64,000 nt of DNA from Lachnospiraceae bacterium (GTDB lineage Bacteria > Bacillota > Clostridia > Lachnospirales > Lachnospiraceae), in the NCBI GenBank assembly GCA_017500935.1, contig JAFVXW010000020.1, forward strand, positions 1 to 64,000. Direction: 5' to 3'. The notes below the pieces were generated by a model, which saw nothing but the letters and a program-made list of their open reading frames with translations, searched no databases and was not told the origin of the DNA. Below, piece after piece: positions 9,680 through 17,647 of the stretch; the first letter of the stretch is position 1, and the number at the start of each line of letters is the position of its first letter. Made by a program: the position numbers and the translations under genes.

Positions 9680-10816
9680 TTAAATTTCAATTTCAGATAA
9701 CTGTCGGAGATATTCTTTCTCGTCAAAATATATCGCTCCGTCTCCGGCTGTTTCACCGCATAAAAGCATCGTCACATGTCCGTAACGCTGCATATCCATC
9801 ACCTCATCCTGAGGCGTTTCCGCGATATAGACCATGTGGGCGCACAGCGCATCCATTCTGGTCTGCATCAAAAGACCGGCGCCGCTTTCTGCCTGCATTT
9901 TGCCGGTTGCGCGCAGCAGTCTGGGAATGATCCCCACCAGTTCATCCATTTCCCGGATACGGTACAGCATGCAAAGATTACGGTCAGTATCATTCCATCC
10001 AATGTCAAACTGCACACCGCTGTCCACAAGGCTGCGGCACAAAGAGATCACAACCTCTGCCTGGGCATCGATCAGGGCAGGATCGTCAGATTCACCGGTT
10101 CTTTCCCAGAATACCAGCACATTTTTAGAGATCGGCAGTCCGGGATCGCGGACGATCAGTTTGTCAAATTTGTTGGTCAGCTTCCAGTGAATCTGTCTGG
10201 GACTGTCGCCCTCTGCATATTCACGGATCTGAAAGGTTTCCGTCAGATCGTTGCCGGGCCGCTCCTGTGAGTAGCTTTCGCTGTCATCTGCACTGCTGGG
10301 ATTGGGCACCAAAGTCACCACCGGTTCAAAGGTTTCAGGCTGCACAGTCATATGACAGACCGCATCCGACTTACAGCGAATCCCAAACAGGCCAAAACAG
10401 TCATAAAAAACCAGCTGTAAAACTTCTATTTTTAATCTTCCGCAATATTCACTGCCGACCTGCAAAGACACCGTCTGTGTCTTTTTGGGCATGATCCATG
10501 TCATAAACTGCTGCTTTTGTGTCTCCCGGTTCAGCTGATTTTGCACATTCACATCACATCTGACCCGCAGAAGCGGAAATATCGTGGGATTTTCCAACCG
10601 GATCGTAAGCTTTCCCAGATCTCCTTTTCTCTGACTGGCAGAAGCCTTCAGACGGACGCAGATTTTTTGTTTTGCAAAAAAGCGGACCGGAAGTGTCAGA
10701 AGCGGCACCAGTATCATAAACAAGGCCAGTGCCAGCGCTGCACTGCTTCCCAGCCAGGCAAAACACCACAGAAACAGGCAGCTGACTGCAAGCCATCCCA
10801 ATTTCATTGCCATCAT
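9680..10816 (-). CDS. DUF58 family protein
   Basis: About 378 residues. Two N-terminal hydrophobic helices are followed by a beta-rich external part and the DUF58 signature REYAEGDSPRQIHWKLT with KLIVRDPG, then a von Willebrand A-like C-terminal half. DUF58 proteins are regularly encoded between a MoxR AAA+ ATPase and a transglutaminase-type membrane protein, exactly as here, and are thought to act with the ATPase in assembly or activation of surface or membrane complexes. Start ATG 10816 is preferred over an upstream TTG in frame. Here the trio is embedded in a corrinoid-riboswitch operon, suggesting it helps assemble or load the surface proteins; that role is inference. Confidence 0.85.
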   Translation of the reverse strand: MMAMKLGWLAVSCLFLWCFAWLGSSAALALALFMILVPLLTLPVRFFAKQKICVRLKASASQRKGDLGKLTIRLENPTIFPLLRVRCDVNVQNQLNRETQKQQFMTWIMPKKTQTVSLQVGSEYCGRLKIEVLQLVFYDCFGLFGIRCKSDAVCHMTVQPETFEPVVTLVPNPSSADDSESYSQERPGNDLTETFQIREYAEGDSPRQIHWKLTNKFDKLIVRDPGLPISKNVLVFWERTGESDDPALIDAQAEVVISLCRSLVDSGVQFDIGWNDTDRNLCMLYRIREMDELVGIIPRLLRATGKMQAESGAGLLMQTRMDALCAHMVYIAETPQDEVMDMQRYGHVTMLLCGETAGDGAIYFDEKEYLRQLSEIEI

Positions 10817-10834
10817 AAGCAAAACCTGCTTTCG

Positions 10835-11770
10835 TTATTCTTTGATCACCGGCATTTTTACCGTTTCCAGGATGGACTGTAAAATACTCTCCGGCTTTTC
10901 TTCCATCATTCTTGCCTTGGTTGCCAGTACCAGTCTGTGACAGCAGGTATCGATAAAAACAGCTGCCACATCCTCGGGAACCACAAAGTTACGACCGTTG
11001 ATATACGCATAGGATTTTGCCATACGGCATACTGCCAGCGCACCGCGCGGACTTACGCCCAGCTGGATCATGGGATGTCTGCGGGTCGCCTCAGTCAGTT
11101 TGGTAACATATTCATAAATGCGGTCCTGTACCGCCACTTCCGATGCTTCCCGGATCAGTTCCTTTAACTGCTCATTGTCGACCACCGCATGAATCTTATC
11201 CAGCGGATTTTCGGTGTGGCGGTCTCTTAAAATGCTGATCTGGCTTTCCAGATCCGGATAACCCATGCTCATCTTGATCATAAAACGGTCCATCTGCGCG
11301 CTGGGCAGCAGCTGTGTGCCTGCAGAGCCTACCGGGTTCTGGGTAGCCAGCACCACAAAAGGACTGGGCAGCGGATAGGTTTTTCCATCCACGGTTACCC
11401 GCATTTCTTCCATCGCCTCCAAAAGTGCAGACTGGGTCTTACTGGAAGTACGGTTGATCTCGTCTGCCAGCAAAAGATTGGTCATGACCGCACCGGGCTT
11501 GAACACAAATTCATTGGTCTGCTTGTCAAATACAGAATAACCGATAATGTCAGAAGGCACCGTATCGGAGGTAAACTGCACACGGCGGGTATCCAGTCCC
11601 AGTACCTTTGCAAAGGCCATCGCGGTCGTGGTTTTTCCCACACCGGGTACATCCTCCATCAAGACATGACCGCCTGCCAGGACTGCCATCATGATTTTTC
11701 TGATATTTTCATTTTTACCTACAACGACTTTACCGATCTCCTGCAGGATTTCATTCAGTTTGGGATTCAT
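10835..11770 (-). CDS. MoxR family AAA+ ATPase
   Basis: 311 residues, normal for MoxR proteins. Walker A GVGKTTTA is near residue 43, Walker B LLLADEINRTSSKTQ near 105, sensor 1 LATQNPVGS near 145, and there is a C-terminal helical lid (GVSPRGALAVCRMAKSYAY). MoxR ATPases are cytosolic chaperone-like machines that act on VWA/DUF58 partners; here the partner follows 18 bases downstream. The start ATG at 11770 overlaps the end of the preceding giant protein by 20 bases and has AGGAG upstream, so expression is probably coupled to it. All ATPase motifs look intact, unlike the transglutaminase-like partner two genes down. Confidence 0.9.
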   Translation of the reverse strand: MNPKLNEILQEIGKVVVGKNENIRKIMMAVLAGGHVLMEDVPGVGKTTTAMAFAKVLGLDTRRVQFTSDTVPSDIIGYSVFDKQTNEFVFKPGAVMTNLLLADEINRTSSKTQSALLEAMEEMRVTVDGKTYPLPSPFVVLATQNPVGSAGTQLLPSAQMDRFMIKMSMGYPDLESQISILRDRHTENPLDKIHAVVDNEQLKELIREASEVAVQDRIYEYVTKLTEATRRHPMIQLGVSPRGALAVCRMAKSYAYINGRNFVVPEDVAAVFIDTCCHRLVLATKARMMEEKPESILQSILETVKMPVIKE

Positions 11771-14186
11771 CTTCGTTCTCCTCGTTTATTTCTTCAGGAT
11801 TCATATCCGATTCCGGCTCCTCCGGCTCGAATTCAGGGTCATCCGGTTGCGTTTCGGGATCATCCGGCTCTGTTTCGGGATCGTCCGGTTCCGTTTCAGG
11901 ATCGTCCGGTTCTGTTTCCGGCTCCTCCGGCTCTGTCCCGGGATCGTCAGGCTCTGTTTCCGGGTCATCAGGTTCTGTTTCCGGGTCATCCGGTTCCGTT
12001 TCGGGATCATCCGGTTCCGTTTCGGGATCGTCAGGCTCTGTTTCGGGATCGTCAGGCTCTGTTTCGGGATCGTCAGGCTCTGTTGCATCGGGATCTGCCT
12101 CACCGCAGTACTCGCAGCTGCCTCCCACATAGGAATGCCCTTCTTCAAAATCGCCGTCTTTTTCCATCTGATAGCTGCAGCTGTCACAGACATACACAAT
12201 CTTCTGACAGGTCTGGCTGATGACGCTCAGCGTACCGCCGCATGTGATCTCATGGGATGCAAAACAGATACTGCATTCATAATCATCCCCCTGCTCACCG
12301 CCTGACACATAGGGCGCATACCGGTACTGGTGCTGTCCTTCACTGAACGTTTCCCCACAGCCGGGAACGGAGCAGATTTCATAGTGCATTTCTGCATTTG
12401 CACTCCATCCGGCATCTGTACTGTGTTTTTTGGGTGCCACTTCCTCTTCCAGAATATACTTACATCCCCTGCACTGTGCACTTCGTATGCCGGGCTGCGT
12501 ACAGGTTGCCGTATTGCTGCCTTCCAGCTCCTGCCAGTCATGCTCTTCTGCCGCACTGCATTCCTCGCAGATATGCTGACCGTTTTCGCCTTCAGCGGCC
12601 GCTTCCTTATAAACCCACACATGCTCCAGGGGATCACCCAATTCTTTTCTGCAGTCTTCGCAAAACTGAATATGGGTTCCGTCTTCCAGATCGATCCACT
12701 TTTTATTTGCATGTGCACAGTTTTCCCGGATACCGCAGCAGTGGCAGACGGAAGAAACAGAACCGTCTTCGTTTTCCACTTCTTCCATCCGGTGATTCAC
12801 CGTAATACTGCCGTTTAACGCAGATACACAGTAGCCGACTGTACTGCCGTATCCTGCAGAACCGCCGCTGACATCCCAGCCATAAGCCAGTGTAAAACGC
12901 AGTGTCAGCACATCACCGTCCCGCAGATATACATCAGACATAGACTGACCGGGATAATAAGCCGTTCCGCCAATGCTGTACATCCAGCCGGAACCGCTGG
13001 TATAGTCAAATTCACCAAAACTGCCGCCGGAGCCGCTGCTCTTACTTAAACCGTTTCTGTACAGACAGCGCCAAAGTGCCGCCAGGCCGCTTCCCGCACC
13101 AAAACGGTCATCGATCGCCTGTAACACCTCTTCCTCCGTGGAACCGGGCCAGCCGCTATCTTCCAGCGCATCGGCTGTGTAGCTGGTGGTCAGACTCTGC
13201 AGATAAAAGCCAAGATCCAGCGTTCCCGCATGAATTCCTGACCAGCCAAGGGTTTCTTTGGCCGGGCCATAGGGTTCTCCGGGATCTTCGCCCATGATCG
13301 CCTTATAGATTACATAGGAAACCGGTTCATTGGCGCGTACATCATATCCCAGATTGGCTACCACGCCCAGACCAAGGGCAGTCAGATCCACATAAATGCT
13401 TGCCCTGCCGATGATCTGTCCGTCCTCCTGACGCTTGCCGGTCAAAAGGAAGGTCAGTTCACCATAATTACCGTAGGCATCTTCCGCGTAAATATATAAG
13501 GTATGTTCATTGGTATCCCCCACTTCCGGATTGGAAGGAACAAGATTATATTCAGAATTTGCCCCGGATGAGCTTTTGTATGTTATCGTTTCCCCGTCAA
13601 GCTCTACGATCAGTTTGGTATCCGTGCCATTGGCGGGAATATTACTGATCACATTGCCATTGGAATCCTCACTCCATGCTTTTACAGTCAGCAGGTTGTC
13701 ATTTTCATTGATGACTTCATCGCCGTCACTTAATTCGGTATTATTTAGTGCAGCCAAAATTTTGATGCTGTTTTCTCCCCTGTGCTTATAGGGAATATTA
13801 ATGGTAAAACGATAGGTATTTTCGCTGCCATCCTCCGCTTCTATTGTAAAGGTATTCTCTCCGGTCTTTCCCTCTTTTAAAAGCAATGCGATCTGTCCCT
13901 GTTCTGAACGCACGATACTTCTGCCGCTGCCGGTCTGATAACAGGATACGGATGTAATGGTAATGCCGCTTTCCTCTGATCCGGTCAGCGTCATGGTATA
14001 ATCGAGCATACCGTCAGTCAGCTGGTCATCATAAACGGCATCTGCCGTTTTGGAACGCGTATTTTCACAGACGATCTGACGGGTCACAAAAACACCGTCT
14101 TCCAATACGGAATATTCCATCTGCAAAGACACATCGGCTGAATAGTGGATCACAAAGGTAAACAAAAGCCGCTGGCCGTTTACCAT
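11751..14186 (-). CDS. DUF4430/Cys-rich surface protein, 3' part of frameshifted gene
   Basis: 811 codons from the first ATG, but the frame stays open upstream to about 14229 and continues the repeat domains of the preceding reading frame, so this is probably the C-terminal two thirds of one protein of about 1300 residues. In order: two beta-sandwich repeat domains; a transcobalamin-C-like region ending GSGWMYSIGGTAYYPGQSM and LRDGDVLTLRFTLAYGWD (DUF4430, about 395-450); a cysteine-rich region with many CxxC pairs resembling zinc ribbons (about 470-690); then about 13 copies of the heptad PETEPDD and an acidic tail. No sortase motif is visible. The stop overlaps the MoxR start. The DUF4430 module ties it to the corrinoid lipoproteins. 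Confidence 0.7.
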   Translation of the reverse strand: MVNGQRLLFTFVIHYSADVSLQMEYSVLEDGVFVTRQIVCENTRSKTADAVYDDQLTDGMLDYTMTLTGSEESGITITSVSCYQTGSGRSIVRSEQGQIALLLKEGKTGENTFTIEAEDGSENTYRFTINIPYKHRGENSIKILAALNNTELSDGDEVINENDNLLTVKAWSEDSNGNVISNIPANGTDTKLIVELDGETITYKSSSGANSEYNLVPSNPEVGDTNEHTLYIYAEDAYGNYGELTFLLTGKRQEDGQIIGRASIYVDLTALGLGVVANLGYDVRANEPVSYVIYKAIMGEDPGEPYGPAKETLGWSGIHAGTLDLGFYLQSLTTSYTADALEDSGWPGSTEEEVLQAIDDRFGAGSGLAALWRCLYRNGLSKSSGSGGSFGEFDYTSGSGWMYSIGGTAYYPGQSMSDVYLRDGDVLTLRFTLAYGWDVSGGSAGYGSTVGYCVSALNGSITVNHRMEEVENEDGSVSSVCHCCGIRENCAHANKKWIDLEDGTHIQFCEDCRKELGDPLEHVWVYKEAAAEGENGQHICEECSAAEEHDWQELEGSNTATCTQPGIRSAQCRGCKYILEEEVAPKKHSTDAGWSANAEMHYEICSVPGCGETFSEGQHQYRYAPYVSGGEQGDDYECSICFASHEITCGGTLSVISQTCQKIVYVCDSCSYQMEKDGDFEEGHSYVGGSCEYCGEADPDATEPDDPETEPDDPETEPDDPETEPDDPETEPDDPETEPDDPETEPDDPGTEPEEPETEPDDPETEPDDPETEPDDPETQPDDPEFEPEEPESDMNPEEINEENEDESQTE
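11808..12088 (-). repeat. 21-bp tandem repeat coding PETEPDD
   Basis: About 13 consecutive 21-base units encode Pro-Glu-Thr-Glu-Pro-Asp-Asp, with a few variant units (PGTEPEE, PETQPDD, PEFEPEE). The units differ mainly at third codon positions (TCC/TCG and similar), indicating an old but length-labile array. The encoded proline-rich acidic stretch probably acts as an extended spacer at the cell wall. Confidence 0.9.
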
Positions 14187-15679
14187 GGCACTGGCCGAAA
14201 TATGATAGGTATTGGAGGAAGCGCCTCTGCCATACGCATGGGCAAAGAACCGGATGCTTCCAGATTTCCGCTTTCACCGGCATCTGTCATATAAGAAACA
14301 CTCAGGATTCTGCCATCAATACCGTCTGCACCGGTCAATTCCAGTTCGTAGGGAATGGCACCTGCGGACAGCTGGTTATTTTTGACACGGACGGAAACGC
14401 TCCCTCCTATCTCACAGGTACTGGTTCTTTTAACAGAACCTTTTTCCATCCAGTGAAAAGCCATCTGCACATCCATGGTTTCGCGATAGTTGAGTTTATA
14501 CTGATAGGAAACCTCCTGCCCCTGTATTTTTACAGTAAAAGTCAGATAATAGGTTTCCGTATCGGCTCCCTGTGCCACATCCAGAATCAGCGTTCCTGAT
14601 TCATAGGTAAGCTCTCCGTCACTCTGACCGGATGCCGTGCTGTACTGCGCACTGACAATCTCAGCTTCATCTGCCATACTGCCTGTCAGCTGTACCGAAT
14701 ATCCAAAAACCCTTTCTGTCAGCTCTGTATTTTTCACAGAAAAGCTCTCTGTTTTGTCCGCGCTGCAGACAATTTTTTGCTCACTGCCTTCTCTTGGCGT
14801 CCAGATCAGCTCCATTTCCAGATCCAGCGAGGTCTCGAATTTTAACTTAAACGTAAACAAAAGTTCCTGTTCAATGACCTCTCCCTTTGCATCCACTTTT
14901 TCCATGAAAGCATTGACACGGAAGGTATAATATCCATTTCCTCCATCCGGCAGATCAAGCTCCACACTGCCGTTTTCATCGATCAGACGGAAAATATCCT
15001 CACCGGCAGCCGCCGATACTTCCGTGATATCCACATATCCGGCATCCTCACCGGTCAGGGAAAAGGCATATTTGAGAGTGTTATCAGTCAGCTGTGCTGT
15101 GTTGACTGTCTGTACTGCCATGTTGGAAGGTGCACAGACTATGGTGGACGGCTCTGTTTCGTATTTATACCATGTCATCACGGCCGCCAGATCCAGTTCC
15201 AGTTCTCTGCCGCCTTCTTCGCCCTGCAATCCTGCATCTTCGCCTTCATCACCGCTGCCGTCGTCCATCGCCGTTTCATCGTCTCCCGGCTCCTGTTCTC
15301 CATCCGCTTCAGGGGCAGCCTCTTTATCGCTGTCATCGTCCGAATCCTGTTCATCCGGTTCTGATTCTTCCTGTTCCTGCAGATCTTCCGCTTCTTCTCC
15401 GGTCATGTCTTCATCAGAATCTGCTGTTCCCGCCGATTTGGAGGACTTGTTCGAGGCACTGTCTCCTGTCGGCATCATAATATTGGGGATATCGCTGGCA
15501 TGTTCGCCGATCTCAAACACGGAGATTTCCTCTGCCTGTGCCTGTGTCAGCGGATTTTCCGGATACAGACGCACCAAATCGGCAGCCGGAAGCAATAAGC
15601 TGCCTCCGATTCCTGCACATAGTAAAAAACAGATGCATATCTGCAGTATTTTGTTATATAGCAATGAATTTGCGTTCAT
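14180..15679 (-). CDS. Surface protein, 5' part of frameshifted gene
   Basis: 499 codons. A membrane segment (residues about 10-32, KILQICICFLLCAGIGGSLL) is followed by a Ser/Asp/Glu-rich linker and then repeated beta-sandwich domains of about 120 residues (each with a pattern like YYLTFTVKIQGQEVSYQY). The last repeat breaks off after GNLEASGSLPMRMAE into an unrelated tail (ALPPIPIIFRPVPW) because of a shift near 14222-14232. Reading one extra base there joins it to the next frame as MAEGASSNTYHISASAMVNG, restoring the repeat pattern. The ATG at 15679 has AGGAG nine bases upstream. Either a pseudogene, a phase-variable state or a one-base sequence error. Confidence 0.72.
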   Translation of the reverse strand: MNANSLLYNKILQICICFLLCAGIGGSLLLPAADLVRLYPENPLTQAQAEEISVFEIGEHASDIPNIMMPTGDSASNKSSKSAGTADSDEDMTGEEAEDLQEQEESEPDEQDSDDDSDKEAAPEADGEQEPGDDETAMDDGSGDEGEDAGLQGEEGGRELELDLAAVMTWYKYETEPSTIVCAPSNMAVQTVNTAQLTDNTLKYAFSLTGEDAGYVDITEVSAAAGEDIFRLIDENGSVELDLPDGGNGYYTFRVNAFMEKVDAKGEVIEQELLFTFKLKFETSLDLEMELIWTPREGSEQKIVCSADKTESFSVKNTELTERVFGYSVQLTGSMADEAEIVSAQYSTASGQSDGELTYESGTLILDVAQGADTETYYLTFTVKIQGQEVSYQYKLNYRETMDVQMAFHWMEKGSVKRTSTCEIGGSVSVRVKNNQLSAGAIPYELELTGADGIDGRILSVSYMTDAGESGNLEASGSLPMRMAEALPPIPIIFRPVPW

Positions 15680-15780
15680 GAAAAAGGTTCTCCTATTTTT
15701 TTGTTATCACAGTTTCTTTTGACCTTTGCGTATGTCTGTCAGTCTCTGCCAAACATACGCAAGTGCCAAAAGCAGATTCA

Positions 15781-15804
15781 CCCCACCCGCAAAAACGGGT
15801 GGGG
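15781..15804 (-). repeat. Intercistronic stem-loop
   Basis: A perfect 10-bp GC-rich stem (CCCCACCCG/CGGGTGGGG type) with an A/T-rich loop lies in the 147-base gap between two genes of the operon. On the minus strand no U-run follows, so it looks more like an mRNA-processing or stability element than a terminator. Confidence 0.6.
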
Positions 15805-15826
15805 AAATCCACTGGGGATATCAATT

Positions 15827-16891
15827 TTAAATCCACTTCGCGTAAAGGGTCATATTTTCGACTACTTTATCTTCCTCGAAATCCCAACGCTCTGTGCATT
15901 CTGCATCATAAAACCATCCTGCAAAGGTTCTGCCCATGCGCTCCGGTTCCTGGGGACGATCTGCATAACCGCCCTTTTTCACCTTCTGATCCGGAAGCTT
16001 TGTCTTGCAGTTGGTTTCAAACTTCACAGTCTTGGTATTTAAGAGCCAAAGCAGCAGCAGAATCAGCGCGATCAGAAGCAGCAGGATCAACAGTAACAGC
16101 CACCACCAGGCCGCAAACCAGCCTTTTTCGCCGTTATCCGCTTTATCTGCGACTGCGGCATCGCCCTGTGTCCACTTTGCATACAGGGTAATATTGCCCT
16201 GTACCACATCGTTCTCAAAATCCCAGGCATTTTTCATATCCAGATCGGTATACCACCCTTCCAGATGATAGCCTTCACGGACAGGATTCTGAGGACGGGT
16301 AATCTTTTCGCCGTACTGCACGGTCTGGTTTTCAATCTTTGTACCGCCATTGGTTTCAAAGCTTACGGTACAATCGGTACTCAGCACGATGGTCACATCC
16401 TGACAGGCTGACGCATAGCTGTCTTTTCCGTCCGCGGTGGATACCAGATAATCCTCATTGGTGATTCTGGTCACGCCGGAAGTACCGATCACTTCAAGCT
16501 GGAAAGAACCGATCAGCTGTTTTGCACTCCAGCTTTCGCCGCCGGATAAGGATACAAAGTTCATGTAAAACTCACGGAAGGTATCACGCAGACCGATTTC
16601 TGTCGTAGAAATACCGTCTGTCAGCATGGCAGAGCCTTCCACCAGCTTAAAAAAAGAACTGTCATAACGGATTTCGTTCTGCATCGCATACATATCATAA
16701 TTTTCAGTACTGTCCTTGCGGTGCAGATTGAACACAACCGTAATGATATCGCCGGTCTGTACTTTTTTCTGGTCACTTCCGTCTACGGAAAGTTCAAAGA
16801 AAAATTCTCTGGAATCGTCCACTGCATACACTGTTATCGCACAGGAAAATAACAGCATGACCGCCAAAATCAAAGGAATCAGTTTTTTCAT
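15827..16891 (-). CDS. Membrane-anchored cohesin-like protein with InlB repeats
   Basis: 354 residues. A signal peptide (about 1-24) is followed by a cohesin/CBM-like beta-sandwich (about 30-170; VQTGDIITVVFNLH, EIRYDSSFFKLVEG), then an InlB/Listeria-Bacteroides repeat (about 175-240) ending GWYTDLD and LYAKWTQ. A single very hydrophobic helix (about 255-285, starting WFAAWWWLLLLILLLL) comes next, and a second InlB repeat (about 290-354; GWFYDAE, LYAKWI) forms the C-terminus. It lacks a dockerin, so it may be the cell anchor of the cohesin-dockerin assembly. The repeat after the helix would be cytoplasmic if the helix spans once, which is unusual. ATG 16891 follows GGAGG and lies 3 bases after the previous stop. 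Confidence 0.7.
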   Translation of the reverse strand: MKKLIPLILAVMLLFSCAITVYAVDDSREFFFELSVDGSDQKKVQTGDIITVVFNLHRKDSTENYDMYAMQNEIRYDSSFFKLVEGSAMLTDGISTTEIGLRDTFREFYMNFVSLSGGESWSAKQLIGSFQLEVIGTSGVTRITNEDYLVSTADGKDSYASACQDVTIVLSTDCTVSFETNGGTKIENQTVQYGEKITRPQNPVREGYHLEGWYTDLDMKNAWDFENDVVQGNITLYAKWTQGDAAVADKADNGEKGWFAAWWWLLLLILLLLIALILLLLWLLNTKTVKFETNCKTKLPDQKVKKGGYADRPQEPERMGRTFAGWFYDAECTERWDFEEDKVVENMTLYAKWI

Positions 16892-16894
16892 CTC

Positions 16895-17647
16895 TTAACC
16901 TCCAAAATAAATGTCATAGACCGCGTTGAATTCGGATTCTTCAATGATACTGTTCTTGTTTGTATCCACAATTTCCATCTGCTCCGGTGTCAGCGTAATT
17001 TCCTGTAAAAAGGCTCTGTAAGCAAGCATGACATCATCATATTCCACGATACCGTCGCCGTTCACATCACCGGTGATTTCGCCGCTTACGTCACCGCCTT
17101 CGCTGCCTTCACCTTCATCCTCTTTCTTTACTGAGGTTACTGTTCCGCCTGCAGAAGCTGCCTCCACCTGCTTAAATACAGAAGTTTCTGTTTCATTGCT
17201 GCGAATATACTGCACGATGGGTGTTACAGATGCCGTTCCAACAAAATCTGCTGCGATCTCAAAGACTGCGATAAATAAAATACCGTCTTCTTTTACAGGT
17301 TCTGAAACTGCAGATACAAAGTAAACGCCCTTTTCTTCCTCACTCTTTTTCCACTGGGTGTTGACGCTGACCGTATCGCCGCAAAGATACACACGGTCCT
17401 CAGCCTTTGTTTCGATGCTTTTTAGTGTCAGATGTTCCCTGTCATAGTCAAGTACAATGGCAAAATTGGTAAATCCGGGATTCTGACTGATCTTTACCGG
17501 CACCGTTACAGTTTCTCCCGGTTCACCTTCCACAGAATCTGCTAAAATACTGCAGCCGGAAGGCTGTGTGGGTTCTGTTGCCGCAGCGCTCATGGTCATG
17601 GAAAAAACAAGCAAAACTGCCAGAAAGATACCTGTTATTTTCTTCAT
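16895..17647 (-). CDS. Small cohesin-dockerin protein
   Basis: 250 residues. A signal peptide (1-24, ending SAAATEP) is followed by one cohesin-like domain (about 30-165; GEPGETVTVPVKISQNPG, IVLDYDREHLTLKSIE), an acidic Gly/Glu linker, and a C-terminal dockerin with a canonical first calcium loop (GDVNGDGIVEYDDVMLAY) and a looser second (VDTNKNSIIEESEFNAVY). Carrying both a cohesin and a dockerin, it could bridge other members of the cluster. Its start overlaps the preceding stop as ATGA, a tight translational coupling that suggests fixed stoichiometry with its neighbour. Binding partners cannot be deduced from sequence alone. Confidence 0.78.
   Translation of the reverse strand: MKKITGIFLAVLLVFSMTMSAAATEPTQPSGCSILADSVEGEPGETVTVPVKISQNPGFTNFAIVLDYDREHLTLKSIETKAEDRVYLCGDTVSVNTQWKKSEEEKGVYFVSAVSEPVKEDGILFIAVFEIAADFVGTASVTPIVQYIRSNETETSVFKQVEAASAGGTVTSVKKEDEGEGSEGGDVSGEITGDVNGDGIVEYDDVMLAYRAFLQEITLTPEQMEIVDTNKNSIIEESEFNAVYDIYFGG

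Noticed and set aside
11808-12088. Regular 21-bp repeats that might be a CRISPR array
   Set aside because: The units are contiguous without unique spacers and stay in frame as PETEPDD, so this is a coding repeat.
14180-14240. Programmed ribosomal frameshifting
   Set aside because: No X-XXY-YYZ heptamer or following pseudoknot was visible at the junction; a simple indel explains the data better.
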